NCBI GenBank assembly: GCA_016932575.1 | Contig: JAFGCO010000007.1 | Coordinates: 62,001 to 126,000 of the forward strand | DNA: 64,000 nt | Reading direction: 5' to 3' | Source: a bacterium | Lineage (GTDB): Bacteria; Zhuqueibacterota; QNDG01; JAFGCO01 | Part shown: one piece after another, positions 20,943 through 29,753 of the stretch | Layout: every line of letters starts with the position of its first letter | Numbering within the stretch: position 1 is the stretch's first letter | Notes under the pieces: model-generated | The model's input: only the letters and a program-made list of their open reading frames with translations | Database searches by the model: none | What the model was told of the DNA's origin: nothing | Translations under genes and position numbers: made by a program

Positions 20943-23465
20943 CTACTTCATCAAATCTTTCATAAACGCTTGAAGCACCTTGGCATCGACTTTCTTCGAT
21001 CCTGTGCGTTCCTGTACCTCTTTAACATACTGCATGACAATTTGTGTCATCACAGCTCCGGGTCTGGGATAAGCGGCCACGATATAATGCGGTCCCGGAG
21101 CAGATTCGCCCTCTTCCTGTTCCAGCTCGGCCCTGAGATTGTCCGGTGAGATCAAAGAATTCGCATATTCAAAAATCACCCGATCCATGGCCTTGTATAC
21201 CTCCTTGCTCTCCTTGGTCAGACCATAATAATCGAGCAACTGCGCAAACACATAATTGGACGTGGTATAGACATCCTGTCCCTGCTCAGATTCGACCTCT
21301 CCGCCGTCCTCGGTGCGGCACATGGCCCAGCCCATGAACGTGCGGTTATTACTGTAAAGTGTCTTGAGAATTTTCCTGGCATGATCATCGGAAATAAACG
21401 GTTCTTCACCCATAGCAATCAAAGCCCAGATCGCATCCAGCTGATTGACCCAGGTATCTGTATTCATTTCTCCGGTTTCGGAATCATAACAGGTGACATA
21501 ATACTGCAACCTCTGACCCTTGCTGTTTTTTTCATCTCGCCATAGTTCCTCGAATATGACTGACACTTTTTCAAAGTGCTCTTCATATTGTTTTTTGGCT
21601 TCTTTGTCCTTCATGATTTCAGCCATTTTGATCATGGCCTGTGTGCCTGCCATGAAAATGGTGACATCATAGGCATCGACGCCAAACAGGGTCAGATTGT
21701 CGAAGGTATTCTTTACCTCATTCGGATTCCCTTCGGGGATGCCGTCACCGTCGATATCATGGGTTTCTAAATGTTCAAATCCATATTTTAAGGTCTTCCA
21801 ATTCTTTTTCAGGAAATCGGTATCCCCGGTAAATTTAACATTTCGCAGAACACGGGTTGCGAGTTTGGGGAAAAGATCGACCCAGTAATTATCATTATAC
21901 CAGGCATAATCGCTGCTGTTACGTAAAGGATGTCCCTTTGGCAGAGCACCCACATCATGAGAGACAGCACCTTTCACCTTCTGGACATCTTGAATCTGAA
22001 CCATGGATACATTTTCATATTCTTCCGGATAGGCTTTCAGGTGTTGTCTGGCTTCTGTAAAAGAGGCATGAAAATGATAATACCGCAACGAATCGTTTTC
22101 TTGCAGAATTGAATCAATGAAACTCTGTGTCAGTTCCATTTCGATATCCGGAAACAGAATGAGCAGAACCATGGAATACCAGTCCACATCAGACGGATCG
22201 ATATAAGCATAATCAAAACACTCGAGGAAGCGTGCCCTCTCTCTGCCATTCTTATCTTCCACCCATACGCATGCATTGGACAATGGAAAACTGAACTCAT
22301 TGAGTATGAGCCTTGTGACCCGCAGCGCGCCTGTCTTGTCATTTTTATAGGAAGGTGTATTCTGAACAAGATCGAAGATCCGGTTTTGTACGGTGAGCGT
22401 GCGTTCCAGCCATTTTGAATAATTGGCCAGGGCTATTTTGGTCATATCCAAGGCACGTGTTTTCTTGTTTTCAAAGTATTTGACATATTTTCGGTCAAAT
22501 GTCTTACCATCAATGAATCGCTGTACAGGAAAATCGAAGACAATGGCTACGGGAATTTTAATGACCGCGTTTGCTTTCAATTTAAAATGAAGGCTGATGG
22601 CTGCGCCATAATCCTGATTCAGGATGGCGTCCCGCTTCTCATAGAAACTGCCGTCTTCGTTGAGCAGTAAATCCTGTTTCAGAAGATTCAAACAGAAATA
22701 GGGTTGTGTATCCACATCCACGCCTTTCATATCAGGCACTGCAATAACCATTCTGTCCTGACATTCCTTGCTGGCCATGACCACGCCCTGAATACCCTCC
22801 GATTCAAAGGATTCATGCACATGATCTTTGACCGGTGTTGAGCAAACATACACCGTATCCTGATCCGTGGGTTTGAGTTCCTTTTCCTGTAAATTGACCA
22901 GTGAAGGTCTGGGAATCACCAGTGTCACATCCTGAGTTTTATTGGATGTGTTCTCAATTTCGAATTCTTCCACACCCATGGGTATCAAAGCATCTTCTTT
23001 TGACAGAAAAGGAGAAATTATACGTCGAGTAACTGTTACCTTGCCCGTTTTAAAACTCATTTCAGCCAGAGGCGTGGCAATTGAAATGGACACTTTATTC
23101 TCTGAAATAGGGGTATGATAATAATTCTTTAACGCCGGCACATCTTGCGGACCTTCCACCTCTTTCGGATCACGGGTTGTCAGCATGACTGCATCCTCGC
23201 CCACTTTAATAAAGGGGGCAGAACCTAACTGAATGGCATTGTCATATAAGAGAATGAGCCTGCCGGCATTGTTGAGTCGATTATAAAGACCTTCCGGAGA
23301 GATTCCGACTGAACAGGTCGGTGCCCCCTGCAGGGCGATGGTATGCGGAAATTGAAGCGTTTTTGACATGCCCTGAAAATGGACTGTCATTTTATTTTCT
23401 TTATAAATATTGGATATCTGTTTCCCTTTGATGGTATAGATATCTTTAATTTGAATACCTTGCAT
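20943..23465 (-). CDS. GH116 glycoside hydrolase (beta-glucosidase/beta-xylosidase type)
   Basis: About 840 residues from the ATG at 23465, which has AGGAGG 9 bases upstream; the longer frame to 23492 contains that ribosome binding site. The N-terminal half is a beta-sandwich (~1-340) and the C-terminal half an (alpha/alpha)6 barrel, as in GH116 (human GBA2, archaeal SSO1353). RFLECFDYAY (Glu ~415) and DIDGDGIPEGN with TFDNLTLFG (Asp ~589) match the likely nucleophile and acid/base positions. No signal peptide, so it should work in the cytoplasm on short beta-glucosides or beta-xylosides. It is the last gene of the xylan operon. Family assignment is good; substrate is inferred from context. 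Confidence 0.82.
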   Translation of the reverse strand: MQGIQIKDIYTIKGKQISNIYKENKMTVHFQGMSKTLQFPHTIALQGAPTCSVGISPEGLYNRLNNAGRLILLYDNAIQLGSAPFIKVGEDAVMLTTRDPKEVEGPQDVPALKNYYHTPISENKVSISIATPLAEMSFKTGKVTVTRRIISPFLSKEDALIPMGVEEFEIENTSNKTQDVTLVIPRPSLVNLQEKELKPTDQDTVYVCSTPVKDHVHESFESEGIQGVVMASKECQDRMVIAVPDMKGVDVDTQPYFCLNLLKQDLLLNEDGSFYEKRDAILNQDYGAAISLHFKLKANAVIKIPVAIVFDFPVQRFIDGKTFDRKYVKYFENKKTRALDMTKIALANYSKWLERTLTVQNRIFDLVQNTPSYKNDKTGALRVTRLILNEFSFPLSNACVWVEDKNGRERARFLECFDYAYIDPSDVDWYSMVLLILFPDIEMELTQSFIDSILQENDSLRYYHFHASFTEARQHLKAYPEEYENVSMVQIQDVQKVKGAVSHDVGALPKGHPLRNSSDYAWYNDNYWVDLFPKLATRVLRNVKFTGDTDFLKKNWKTLKYGFEHLETHDIDGDGIPEGNPNEVKNTFDNLTLFGVDAYDVTIFMAGTQAMIKMAEIMKDKEAKKQYEEHFEKVSVIFEELWRDEKNSKGQRLQYYVTCYDSETGEMNTDTWVNQLDAIWALIAMGEEPFISDDHARKILKTLYSNNRTFMGWAMCRTEDGGEVESEQGQDVYTTSNYVFAQLLDYYGLTKESKEVYKAMDRVIFEYANSLISPDNLRAELEQEEGESAPGPHYIVAAYPRPGAVMTQIVMQYVKEVQERTGSKKVDAKVLQAFMKDLMK

Positions 23466-23516
23466 ACGATACATCCTCCTGGTGTATTTCAATGTGACTT
23501 GAAATTTATATTTTTA

Positions 23517-23553
23517 CACACAAACACGAGGCGTTCGGCCTCGTGTTTGTGTG
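23517..23553 (-). promoter_or_regulatory. Strong intercistronic hairpin between GH3 and GH116 genes
   Basis: A 16-bp near-perfect stem (arm CACAAACACGAGGC and complement) with a 5-base loop GTTCG. It lies ~82 bases after the GH3 stop and ~52 bases before the GH116 start. No T-run follows on either strand, so it is more likely an mRNA-stabilising or processing stem, or a partial terminator, than a full rho-independent terminator. Confidence 0.6.
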
Positions 23554-23634
23554 AACGATTCAAATGTATAACATGCCTTTATTAGGCTAAAAGTTCAATC
23601 ACTGAATTGACAATGGACATTCTATAACATCATC

Positions 23635-25452
23635 TTACGATCTACCCATTGTAAACGGATTCTTTTTCGGGGGTTTGAGCTTCTTGGTCGAAGTGGCCTT
23701 TTCGCCTTTGAGCTTGACCGGTATTTTGGTCAAGGTCGAAGGTTTGATCTTGCCGAAGAGCACACCGGCCGAAATCCGGATAGAATCAGGCGTGCCGCTG
23801 AAGTTACAAACCACCGCGTCGGCTTCCTTGGTTGTACCCTCGACATAGGGATAGTTGGTCACCACCACAACCTTTTTTCCGGCAGCCTTGAGTTTACGCA
23901 CCAGCAACTGGTTGTTCCCGGTTTTGACGATACGGGCATAATAATTGGTTAAAACCACCACATCTGCTTGTTTGGCGAGCTTGAGACATTCGTCAATCTC
24001 TTCCTTGAGCGCGGAAAAGCCGGTATCCACCAGGATCAGATCCTGGGCATATTTGTACATCTCTTCGCAGAACACGTGGGTATGATTGTATGGATCCTTG
24101 CCCACAAATTCGTACGGGATACGCTGCTCGACTACCATGATCTTCTTGTTTTTATTCAACGGTAGCGTCTTATCATTATTGCGGACAATGATCTGGGCTT
24201 TCTTGGACACATCCCAGCAGAGATCGACCACCGGCTTACTCAGATTATAAGACTCGGCTTTCTTGGCATCCTTCTTGCCCGCAGTCTCAAACAGGCCCTG
24301 GTCGTATTTCATGCGTAAGAGACGCGTTACGGCATCATTGAGACGCTCTTCCGGCAAATCACCGTTTTCCACGGCCCGTTTGAGGCCAAAGAAGCACTGG
24401 GACCGGGATTCGTCGTCTGCCTTGAGCAGAATGGTATCGCAGCCGGCCGCGATGGCCATGGCGCATGCCTTGGGTAAGGGCCATTTTTTCAGAATAGCAG
24501 CCATGCCGATGGCATCTGAAACGATCACGCCGTCAAAACCCAGCTCGCCCTTGAGCAGATCCGTCAACAGTATCTTGGACAGTGTTGTCGGATATTTATT
24601 GTCGTAGCTTGGATAAACCGAATGACCGGTCATGATCGCCATACATCCGGCATCGATAGCAGATTTGAACGGAACCAGATCCACATCGTGCATCCTCTTT
24701 TTACTGAGGTTGAGGATTTCGAGCACGTCGTGGGCATCGGTGCCCGACGCGCCTCGGCCCGGATAATGTTTACCGGTTGCGGCGATACCAGCATCCTGAT
24801 ACCCTTTCACAGTCGCTGCCACGTGAGCAGCACAGACCTCGGGATCATCGCTGAACGATCTGACACCGATTTCCGGGTTCTTCGGGTTGGTGTTGCAATC
24901 GCAAACCGGATGGTAAAACTGGGTCACCCCCATATTACTGCAAATCTTGGCGAGTGTGTTGGCGACTTTGTAGGTCAGCTTAAGGTCGCCTACAGCGGCC
25001 AGTCCCATAGGCGGGGGAAACTGCCTGATACCGCCGGACATATAATCGTTCTTGAAATCGCCTTCCATATCAATCGTCATATGCAGAGGAATACCTGAAG
25101 GTCTTTTCAGTGCAATTTTCTGCAGCTGGTTCAGCCTTTCCGTGTATTCGCCTGGTGTGATGCTGAGGCCAAAGCCGCCACCATAGAAATATGTGTGGGC
25201 TATGTCAAAGTAATCTTTCGGCGGTTTGAATGTTTGATCGATTTGAGAATTACCCCAGTACAGGTTCTTGCAGGTTTCCAGGGCGTACGGCTCCAGACAA
25301 AGACCGCCGCAATGCAACCGGGTGATCTGCTCGACACCGCTCGGGGTCAGCATCGTACCACGCCATGTAAATGTTAAAAGCTGGCCAACCTTTTCTTCAA
25401 GGCTCATCTTGGCTAAAATTTTACTAATAAATGTCTCTCTTGCTTTTGACAT
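23635..25452 (-). CDS. GH3 glycoside hydrolase, NagZ-like (beta-N-acetylglucosaminidase/beta-glycosidase)
   Basis: 605 residues with AAGGAGG 6 bases before the ATG. The barrel carries KHYPGRG (228-234) and then D239-A-H241, the Asp-His pair that NagZ-type GH3 enzymes use as acid/base, plus the nucleophile Asp313 in VIVSDAIGM. A second alpha/beta domain follows (~430-570), then a Lys-rich tail (KKLKPPKKNPF). No signal peptide. The Asp-His dyad points to the NagZ branch rather than the BglX branch, yet it sits inside a xylan operon, so it may act on another beta-linked sugar. Substrate is unknown. Confidence 0.87.
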   Translation of the reverse strand: MSKARETFISKILAKMSLEEKVGQLLTFTWRGTMLTPSGVEQITRLHCGGLCLEPYALETCKNLYWGNSQIDQTFKPPKDYFDIAHTYFYGGGFGLSITPGEYTERLNQLQKIALKRPSGIPLHMTIDMEGDFKNDYMSGGIRQFPPPMGLAAVGDLKLTYKVANTLAKICSNMGVTQFYHPVCDCNTNPKNPEIGVRSFSDDPEVCAAHVAATVKGYQDAGIAATGKHYPGRGASGTDAHDVLEILNLSKKRMHDVDLVPFKSAIDAGCMAIMTGHSVYPSYDNKYPTTLSKILLTDLLKGELGFDGVIVSDAIGMAAILKKWPLPKACAMAIAAGCDTILLKADDESRSQCFFGLKRAVENGDLPEERLNDAVTRLLRMKYDQGLFETAGKKDAKKAESYNLSKPVVDLCWDVSKKAQIIVRNNDKTLPLNKNKKIMVVEQRIPYEFVGKDPYNHTHVFCEEMYKYAQDLILVDTGFSALKEEIDECLKLAKQADVVVLTNYYARIVKTGNNQLLVRKLKAAGKKVVVVTNYPYVEGTTKEADAVVCNFSGTPDSIRISAGVLFGKIKPSTLTKIPVKLKGEKATSTKKLKPPKKNPFTMGRS

Positions 25453-25482
25453 TCTTTTCCTCCTTTTATAGAAAACTTGATC

Positions 25483-26697
25483 TTACTCCCATTTTCCACT
25501 GTTGTCCGGACCGACCCAGAACTGTTTTTCAAGTTTCCAGCCCGGTGCGTCAATCTTGAATTCTTTGGTTTTCCATCCGGCTTCAATACGCCGGGTCAGG
25601 TCTTTAAATCCTTTGTTCCAAGTCAATCCGTCCGGAACCGTCACATTCATGCTGCCTGCCGCATTCGCGTATCGCAGGCAGGATTCGATCGAATGGTTCC
25701 TGACAAATGCGGACAGAAATCCTGCGATGGCAGAGTCGCCGGAACCCAGGGCGCCGACAAATTTTTCTTCTTCATACACAGGAAACCACAGTTCACGATT
25801 CGCCCAGTTTTCCAGATCCTCGCATCCGGCTGCACCTAATTGTTTCAGTCGCTCCGGACCCGCAGTTCGGACATACAGTCCCAGATGACCGCATTTCACC
25901 ATGGCAATCGCCGTTCCCATATCGATCATATCTTTTGCAAGAGTTGATATTTCTTCAACTGTCATATGATCAAGCACAGTGTCCTTGGATCCGAGACCCT
26001 CTTTTCTTTCAAGAAATTTATCCTTATATAGAAAATAAAAAATCTCTTCGGCGCTGGGAACCATAATATCTGTGAGAGGAATCCAGTTCTTCATAATAGT
26101 CAGCCAATCGACCTTATCTCCATACCCGCTGACATCCGGAATGGAAAGATCAAGTGCCGTTGTAGTGCCGAGCTCTTTGGTTTTTTTGAGAATTTTGGTC
26201 AGCTCTGCGCCATCGTTCTTATACAGGGTTTCCATCCAGGGCGGATAGCCAAACAGCATCAGTTTTGAACGTTCAACAATATCAAAACTCACATCGTTAT
26301 ACCCAAACGTATCATTTGCACCGCAATGATGCAGATAAAAACGGTCGATACCGGGAATACAAATCGCAATTGTATAGGAAGTGGATTCACCTTCAACTAC
26401 CTTCAAACCTTCAAAATGACCTTCATGCTCTTCGTACCATCGGAGAATCTGCTGACCAAAATCGTCATCTCCGATTTTACCAATCAATTCGGTTTTGACA
26501 CCCAACCGCCGGATAGAGACACCGGCATTGGTCACCGGACCACCTCCGACGACAACACATTTTCCCATATTGATCATTTTACCCGGTACGAGAACATCCG
26601 TCATTTCCTCGACATCACCATCAATCGTAAAAGCTGGGATTAAATCAAGACAAGTGTGACCCGCGGCAACAATTTCAAGATCTTTTTCTAACGCCAT
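25483..26697 (-). CDS. PfkB-family carbohydrate kinase
   Basis: 404 residues. The ribokinase/PfkB fold shows GGGPVTNAGVSIRRLG (~51-66) near the sugar site and GALGSGDSAIAGFL (~316-328) with catalytic base Asp321; the anion-hole motif is GSGD rather than the common GAGD. It should phosphorylate a sugar or sugar acid with ATP. The 30-base gap to the GH3 gene and the shared strand indicate one operon. In a locus with an alpha-glucuronidase, a 2-keto-3-deoxygluconate or pentose kinase role is possible; this is inference only. It is longer than the typical ~310 residues. Confidence 0.88.
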   Translation of the reverse strand: MALEKDLEIVAAGHTCLDLIPAFTIDGDVEEMTDVLVPGKMINMGKCVVVGGGPVTNAGVSIRRLGVKTELIGKIGDDDFGQQILRWYEEHEGHFEGLKVVEGESTSYTIAICIPGIDRFYLHHCGANDTFGYNDVSFDIVERSKLMLFGYPPWMETLYKNDGAELTKILKKTKELGTTTALDLSIPDVSGYGDKVDWLTIMKNWIPLTDIMVPSAEEIFYFLYKDKFLERKEGLGSKDTVLDHMTVEEISTLAKDMIDMGTAIAMVKCGHLGLYVRTAGPERLKQLGAAGCEDLENWANRELWFPVYEEEKFVGALGSGDSAIAGFLSAFVRNHSIESCLRYANAAGSMNVTVPDGLTWNKGFKDLTRRIEAGWKTKEFKIDAPGWKLEKQFWVGPDNSGKWE

Positions 26698-26785
26698 ATT
26701 ACAAACTCCTTATGAATTGGATTTATTGAATAATAATGCATATTCTGATACTTGAACAATGAAGACCCTCTTTAAAAAACACTCT

Positions 26786-27934
26786 CTATTGAGTCTGATT
26801 TTTAAACAACGGATTTTGAATCACTTCCGCGACAGCGTAAAAAGCCGGTTTTGGCTGGTATTTGCGGTCGAACAACAGGGGATGATTCGTTCTTCCCCTG
26901 ATCGGCCAGTAATTCAGCCAGGATTGCCCGTCATGAATTCCCCAGATGGTGACTCTGCTGATTTTATCCTGGTGTTTTAAAAATAATTTAAAGAATTCAG
27001 CGTAACGGTCTGCCAGCTTCTGCTGCATTGAATCGGGAAAAACGTCCCGATAAGGGTCGAGTCCTTCCTGCATCGCATATTTCAGAGTAATTTCAGCGCC
27101 TCTCTGTTTATCCGGCAGTGGAAGTACGTTGATATCCAGCTCGGTAATCATAACCTCCACACCGAGTTCTGAAAACGCCAGGATACTTGCCTCAAGCTCT
27201 TCCAACTTTTCAGGATAATCAAGACCCCAATGTCCTTGCAAGCCAATGCCATCCACCCGAATTCCTTTGGACTGCAGATTCCGGATCAATCGTACCACAC
27301 CGTTTCTTTTAGCTGGAAAATAAAGCGAGTAATCGTTATAGTATAATTTTGCCCCGGGATCCGCTTCATGGGCGTATTCAAAGGCCTTTTCAACATAATC
27401 CGCACCGATAATGTTAAACCACTTGCTTGTTCTCATCCGGCCGTCATCTTTCACTGCTTCATTCACAACATCCCAGCCGTGAACTCTTCCTTTATAACGA
27501 CCCACAACCGTGTGAATATAATCCCGCATCCGCTGAAGAAGCGTTTCACGATCCGTTAAGTTCCCCGACGAATCTTGAAATACCCAGTCAGGCGTCTGAT
27601 TATGCCAGACCAAGGTGTGCCCCACAATAAACATATCATTCGCTTCACCCAGCACAACAAGATCATCTGCATCTTTAAAATTATATTTACCCGGATGTTT
27701 GCCGATTGTCGACCATTTCATCTCATTTTCGGCTGTTATGGAATTAAAATGATTTTTTAAAATCTGAAGCGTCTCGGGTTCATGTCCGTCAACCTGTCTG
27801 TCATTGAGGGCAGTTCCAAGATAAAAAACATTTTTAACCAATTCCTTTAACATAACTGTTTGACCATAAGAAACAGGGGTGAAACCGATCAGGAAACACA
27901 CGATCAGGAAATATCTGGTTTTATTCATCCACAT
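26786..27934 (-). CDS. Endo-1,4-beta-xylanase, GH10, without sorting domain
   Basis: 382 residues, a nearly minimal GH10 domain with a signal peptide (cleavage near SYGQ, residue ~25). TAENEMKWSTIG, VVGHTLVWHNQTP, the acid/base Glu159 in GWDVVNEAV and the nucleophile Glu265 in VMITELDIN are all present. No type IX sorting domain follows, so unlike the other GH10 of this window it should stay in the periplasm and cut imported xylo-oligosaccharides. It lies in the operon between the symporter and the PfkB kinase. Confidence 0.94.
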   Translation of the reverse strand: MWMNKTRYFLIVCFLIGFTPVSYGQTVMLKELVKNVFYLGTALNDRQVDGHEPETLQILKNHFNSITAENEMKWSTIGKHPGKYNFKDADDLVVLGEANDMFIVGHTLVWHNQTPDWVFQDSSGNLTDRETLLQRMRDYIHTVVGRYKGRVHGWDVVNEAVKDDGRMRTSKWFNIIGADYVEKAFEYAHEADPGAKLYYNDYSLYFPAKRNGVVRLIRNLQSKGIRVDGIGLQGHWGLDYPEKLEELEASILAFSELGVEVMITELDINVLPLPDKQRGAEITLKYAMQEGLDPYRDVFPDSMQQKLADRYAEFFKLFLKHQDKISRVTIWGIHDGQSWLNYWPIRGRTNHPLLFDRKYQPKPAFYAVAEVIQNPLFKNQTQ

Positions 27935-28033
27935 CTGATTCTTAATGATCTCTTCCTTTTATAATACTTTAAATACAATACATATAAATTCTGTTCATAC
28001 TGCAATTGTATTGAAGACGATTGTGACCGTTTA

Positions 28034-29716
28034 TTATTTTTCTTTCAGTTCTTTCATAATATTATTATAGAGCGCCGGATTAATATTATAAAAATTGAGT
28101 GCAACTATACAGAGCAATGAATAAATTGCCGGAACAAGGTTGAACAGCCACAAAATGCCGGAGTGGGCCGGAGTCCCCGGATCAATCGCAGTATCAGGTA
28201 CATAGTGCGTTAATTGTAAAATCAGCCCGGGAACCGCACCGGCCAGGGCCATACCCGCTTTCTGCATAAATGAAAAAACAGCGAACGGGATCCCTTCAGA
28301 CCGTTTTCCTGACTTCCAATGGCCGTATTCCACGGTGTCCGGGAGCATGGCCCATTGACAAACTGAACAGAGCATCTGTCCAACAGCGAATATTCCGGAA
28401 ACTATCAAAATCATTTCCACTTGGCTTGGGGGTGTAAAATATCGAACAATACCAAAGGTCGTTACAACCGCACTGCCTGAAATGAATATTGTGCGCTTTC
28501 CAAACTTCTTTGTCAAAGTTGGCGCAATAAGTGCCCCGATCAGATTTGCTGCCACGCTGACCGCGAAAAAGTAAATGCTCAGTTTTTGGTCGTTTAAAAT
28601 ATATTTAAAATAATAAAGCGCGACAGCATTTCCTGTGACCCAGACGCCTGTATTCAGCAGCATGGCCAGAGAGAGCGCCATGAGAGCGTCATTTTTAAAT
28701 GCAATGGAAAATATATCTTTGAGCTTGTATCTTTCTGATTTGACTTTTACCCGTTCCTTTGATACTTTAAAAGCAACAAGAAGCAAAAAAACCGAGCCGA
28801 TTGCCAGCATAACCACCGATTTGAAATAGGATTTCTGTTTGACAACAAGTATATAACTGATATATTTTTCAATATGCTGTTTAATAATAAGTGTGTAATG
28901 ATCTGTATTTTCAAGGTCCTGATGCGAATCCATGGACTCGCCAACGGGAGCGACTGCCTCATTCTGCGCACTTTCACTTTCTAATTTATCCAGTTTTTCC
29001 AGCACATCAACATAAGCTTCGTTTTGCACAATGGCCGGAATCTGTTTTTCCACCTGTTTCATCACATCATCAGAAGATTTCTTTTCTTTAATCAACTGTT
29101 TACGGATTGCCAGTTCTTCCATCATGCGGTCATATGATGCATTTTGTGCAACTTCCTCATAATGACTTTCGAAGGGTTCTGCCTTCTCATATTTTGTAAT
29201 AAACTGATCAACCATCGCCGGTACGCCCAGAGTCACCACTCCCTGAGCGATCACACATGCGAAAAACATTCGATAGGTCGCGATAACGGCCCTTTCCTGC
29301 TGATTCTGGGTCATGACCGCACTTAAGGAGGAGTAAGGCAATCCAAGCATGGTGAATGCCATTCCATGCAGAATATAGGTCACGTAAGCATAAACCACCC
29401 GTCCTGTCTCAGAGATTTCCGGAGTAAAAAAACAGGCAAGCAGAATTAGATTCAACGGGACTGCACCAAACAGAATATACGGCCTGAATTGTCCCCAGCG
29501 GGACTTGGTATGGTCCGCAATGTAACCCATCAGAGGATCATTGATTGCGTCCCACATTCTGGCGACTAAATATAATCCGGCCACATGGCCTGGCGAAATC
29601 TTGAATATGTCTGTGTAGAAAAAGGCGAGAAAGAAAGCGATCGCCTGAAAATTAAAATTTATGCCCAGGTCGCCAAGCGCATAACCAAATATTGATCCTT
29701 GTTTAAGTTTCTCCAT
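28034..29716 (-). CDS. GPH-family sugar:cation symporter with a large charged loop
   Basis: 560 residues. The glycoside-pentoside-hexuronide family is shown by GYALGDLGINFNFQ at the start, WDAINDPLMGYIADHTKSRWGQFRPY (~55-80, with the DPLMG and RxGxxRPY motifs) and 12 probable membrane helices. It should import xylose oligomers or glucuronate-bearing sugars with Na+ or H+. The family norm is ~450-480 residues; here ~125 extra charged residues (~172-296, rich in K/E/Q, likely helical) sit between helices 5 and 6, a loop expected on the periplasmic side. The gene is 37 bases downstream of the GH67 gene, in one operon. Confidence 0.9.
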   Translation of the reverse strand: MEKLKQGSIFGYALGDLGINFNFQAIAFFLAFFYTDIFKISPGHVAGLYLVARMWDAINDPLMGYIADHTKSRWGQFRPYILFGAVPLNLILLACFFTPEISETGRVVYAYVTYILHGMAFTMLGLPYSSLSAVMTQNQQERAVIATYRMFFACVIAQGVVTLGVPAMVDQFITKYEKAEPFESHYEEVAQNASYDRMMEELAIRKQLIKEKKSSDDVMKQVEKQIPAIVQNEAYVDVLEKLDKLESESAQNEAVAPVGESMDSHQDLENTDHYTLIIKQHIEKYISYILVVKQKSYFKSVVMLAIGSVFLLLVAFKVSKERVKVKSERYKLKDIFSIAFKNDALMALSLAMLLNTGVWVTGNAVALYYFKYILNDQKLSIYFFAVSVAANLIGALIAPTLTKKFGKRTIFISGSAVVTTFGIVRYFTPPSQVEMILIVSGIFAVGQMLCSVCQWAMLPDTVEYGHWKSGKRSEGIPFAVFSFMQKAGMALAGAVPGLILQLTHYVPDTAIDPGTPAHSGILWLFNLVPAIYSLLCIVALNFYNINPALYNNIMKELKEK

Positions 29717-29753
29717 TTTGCACCACCCTTGACTTAGTTTGACTGTTCACCTG

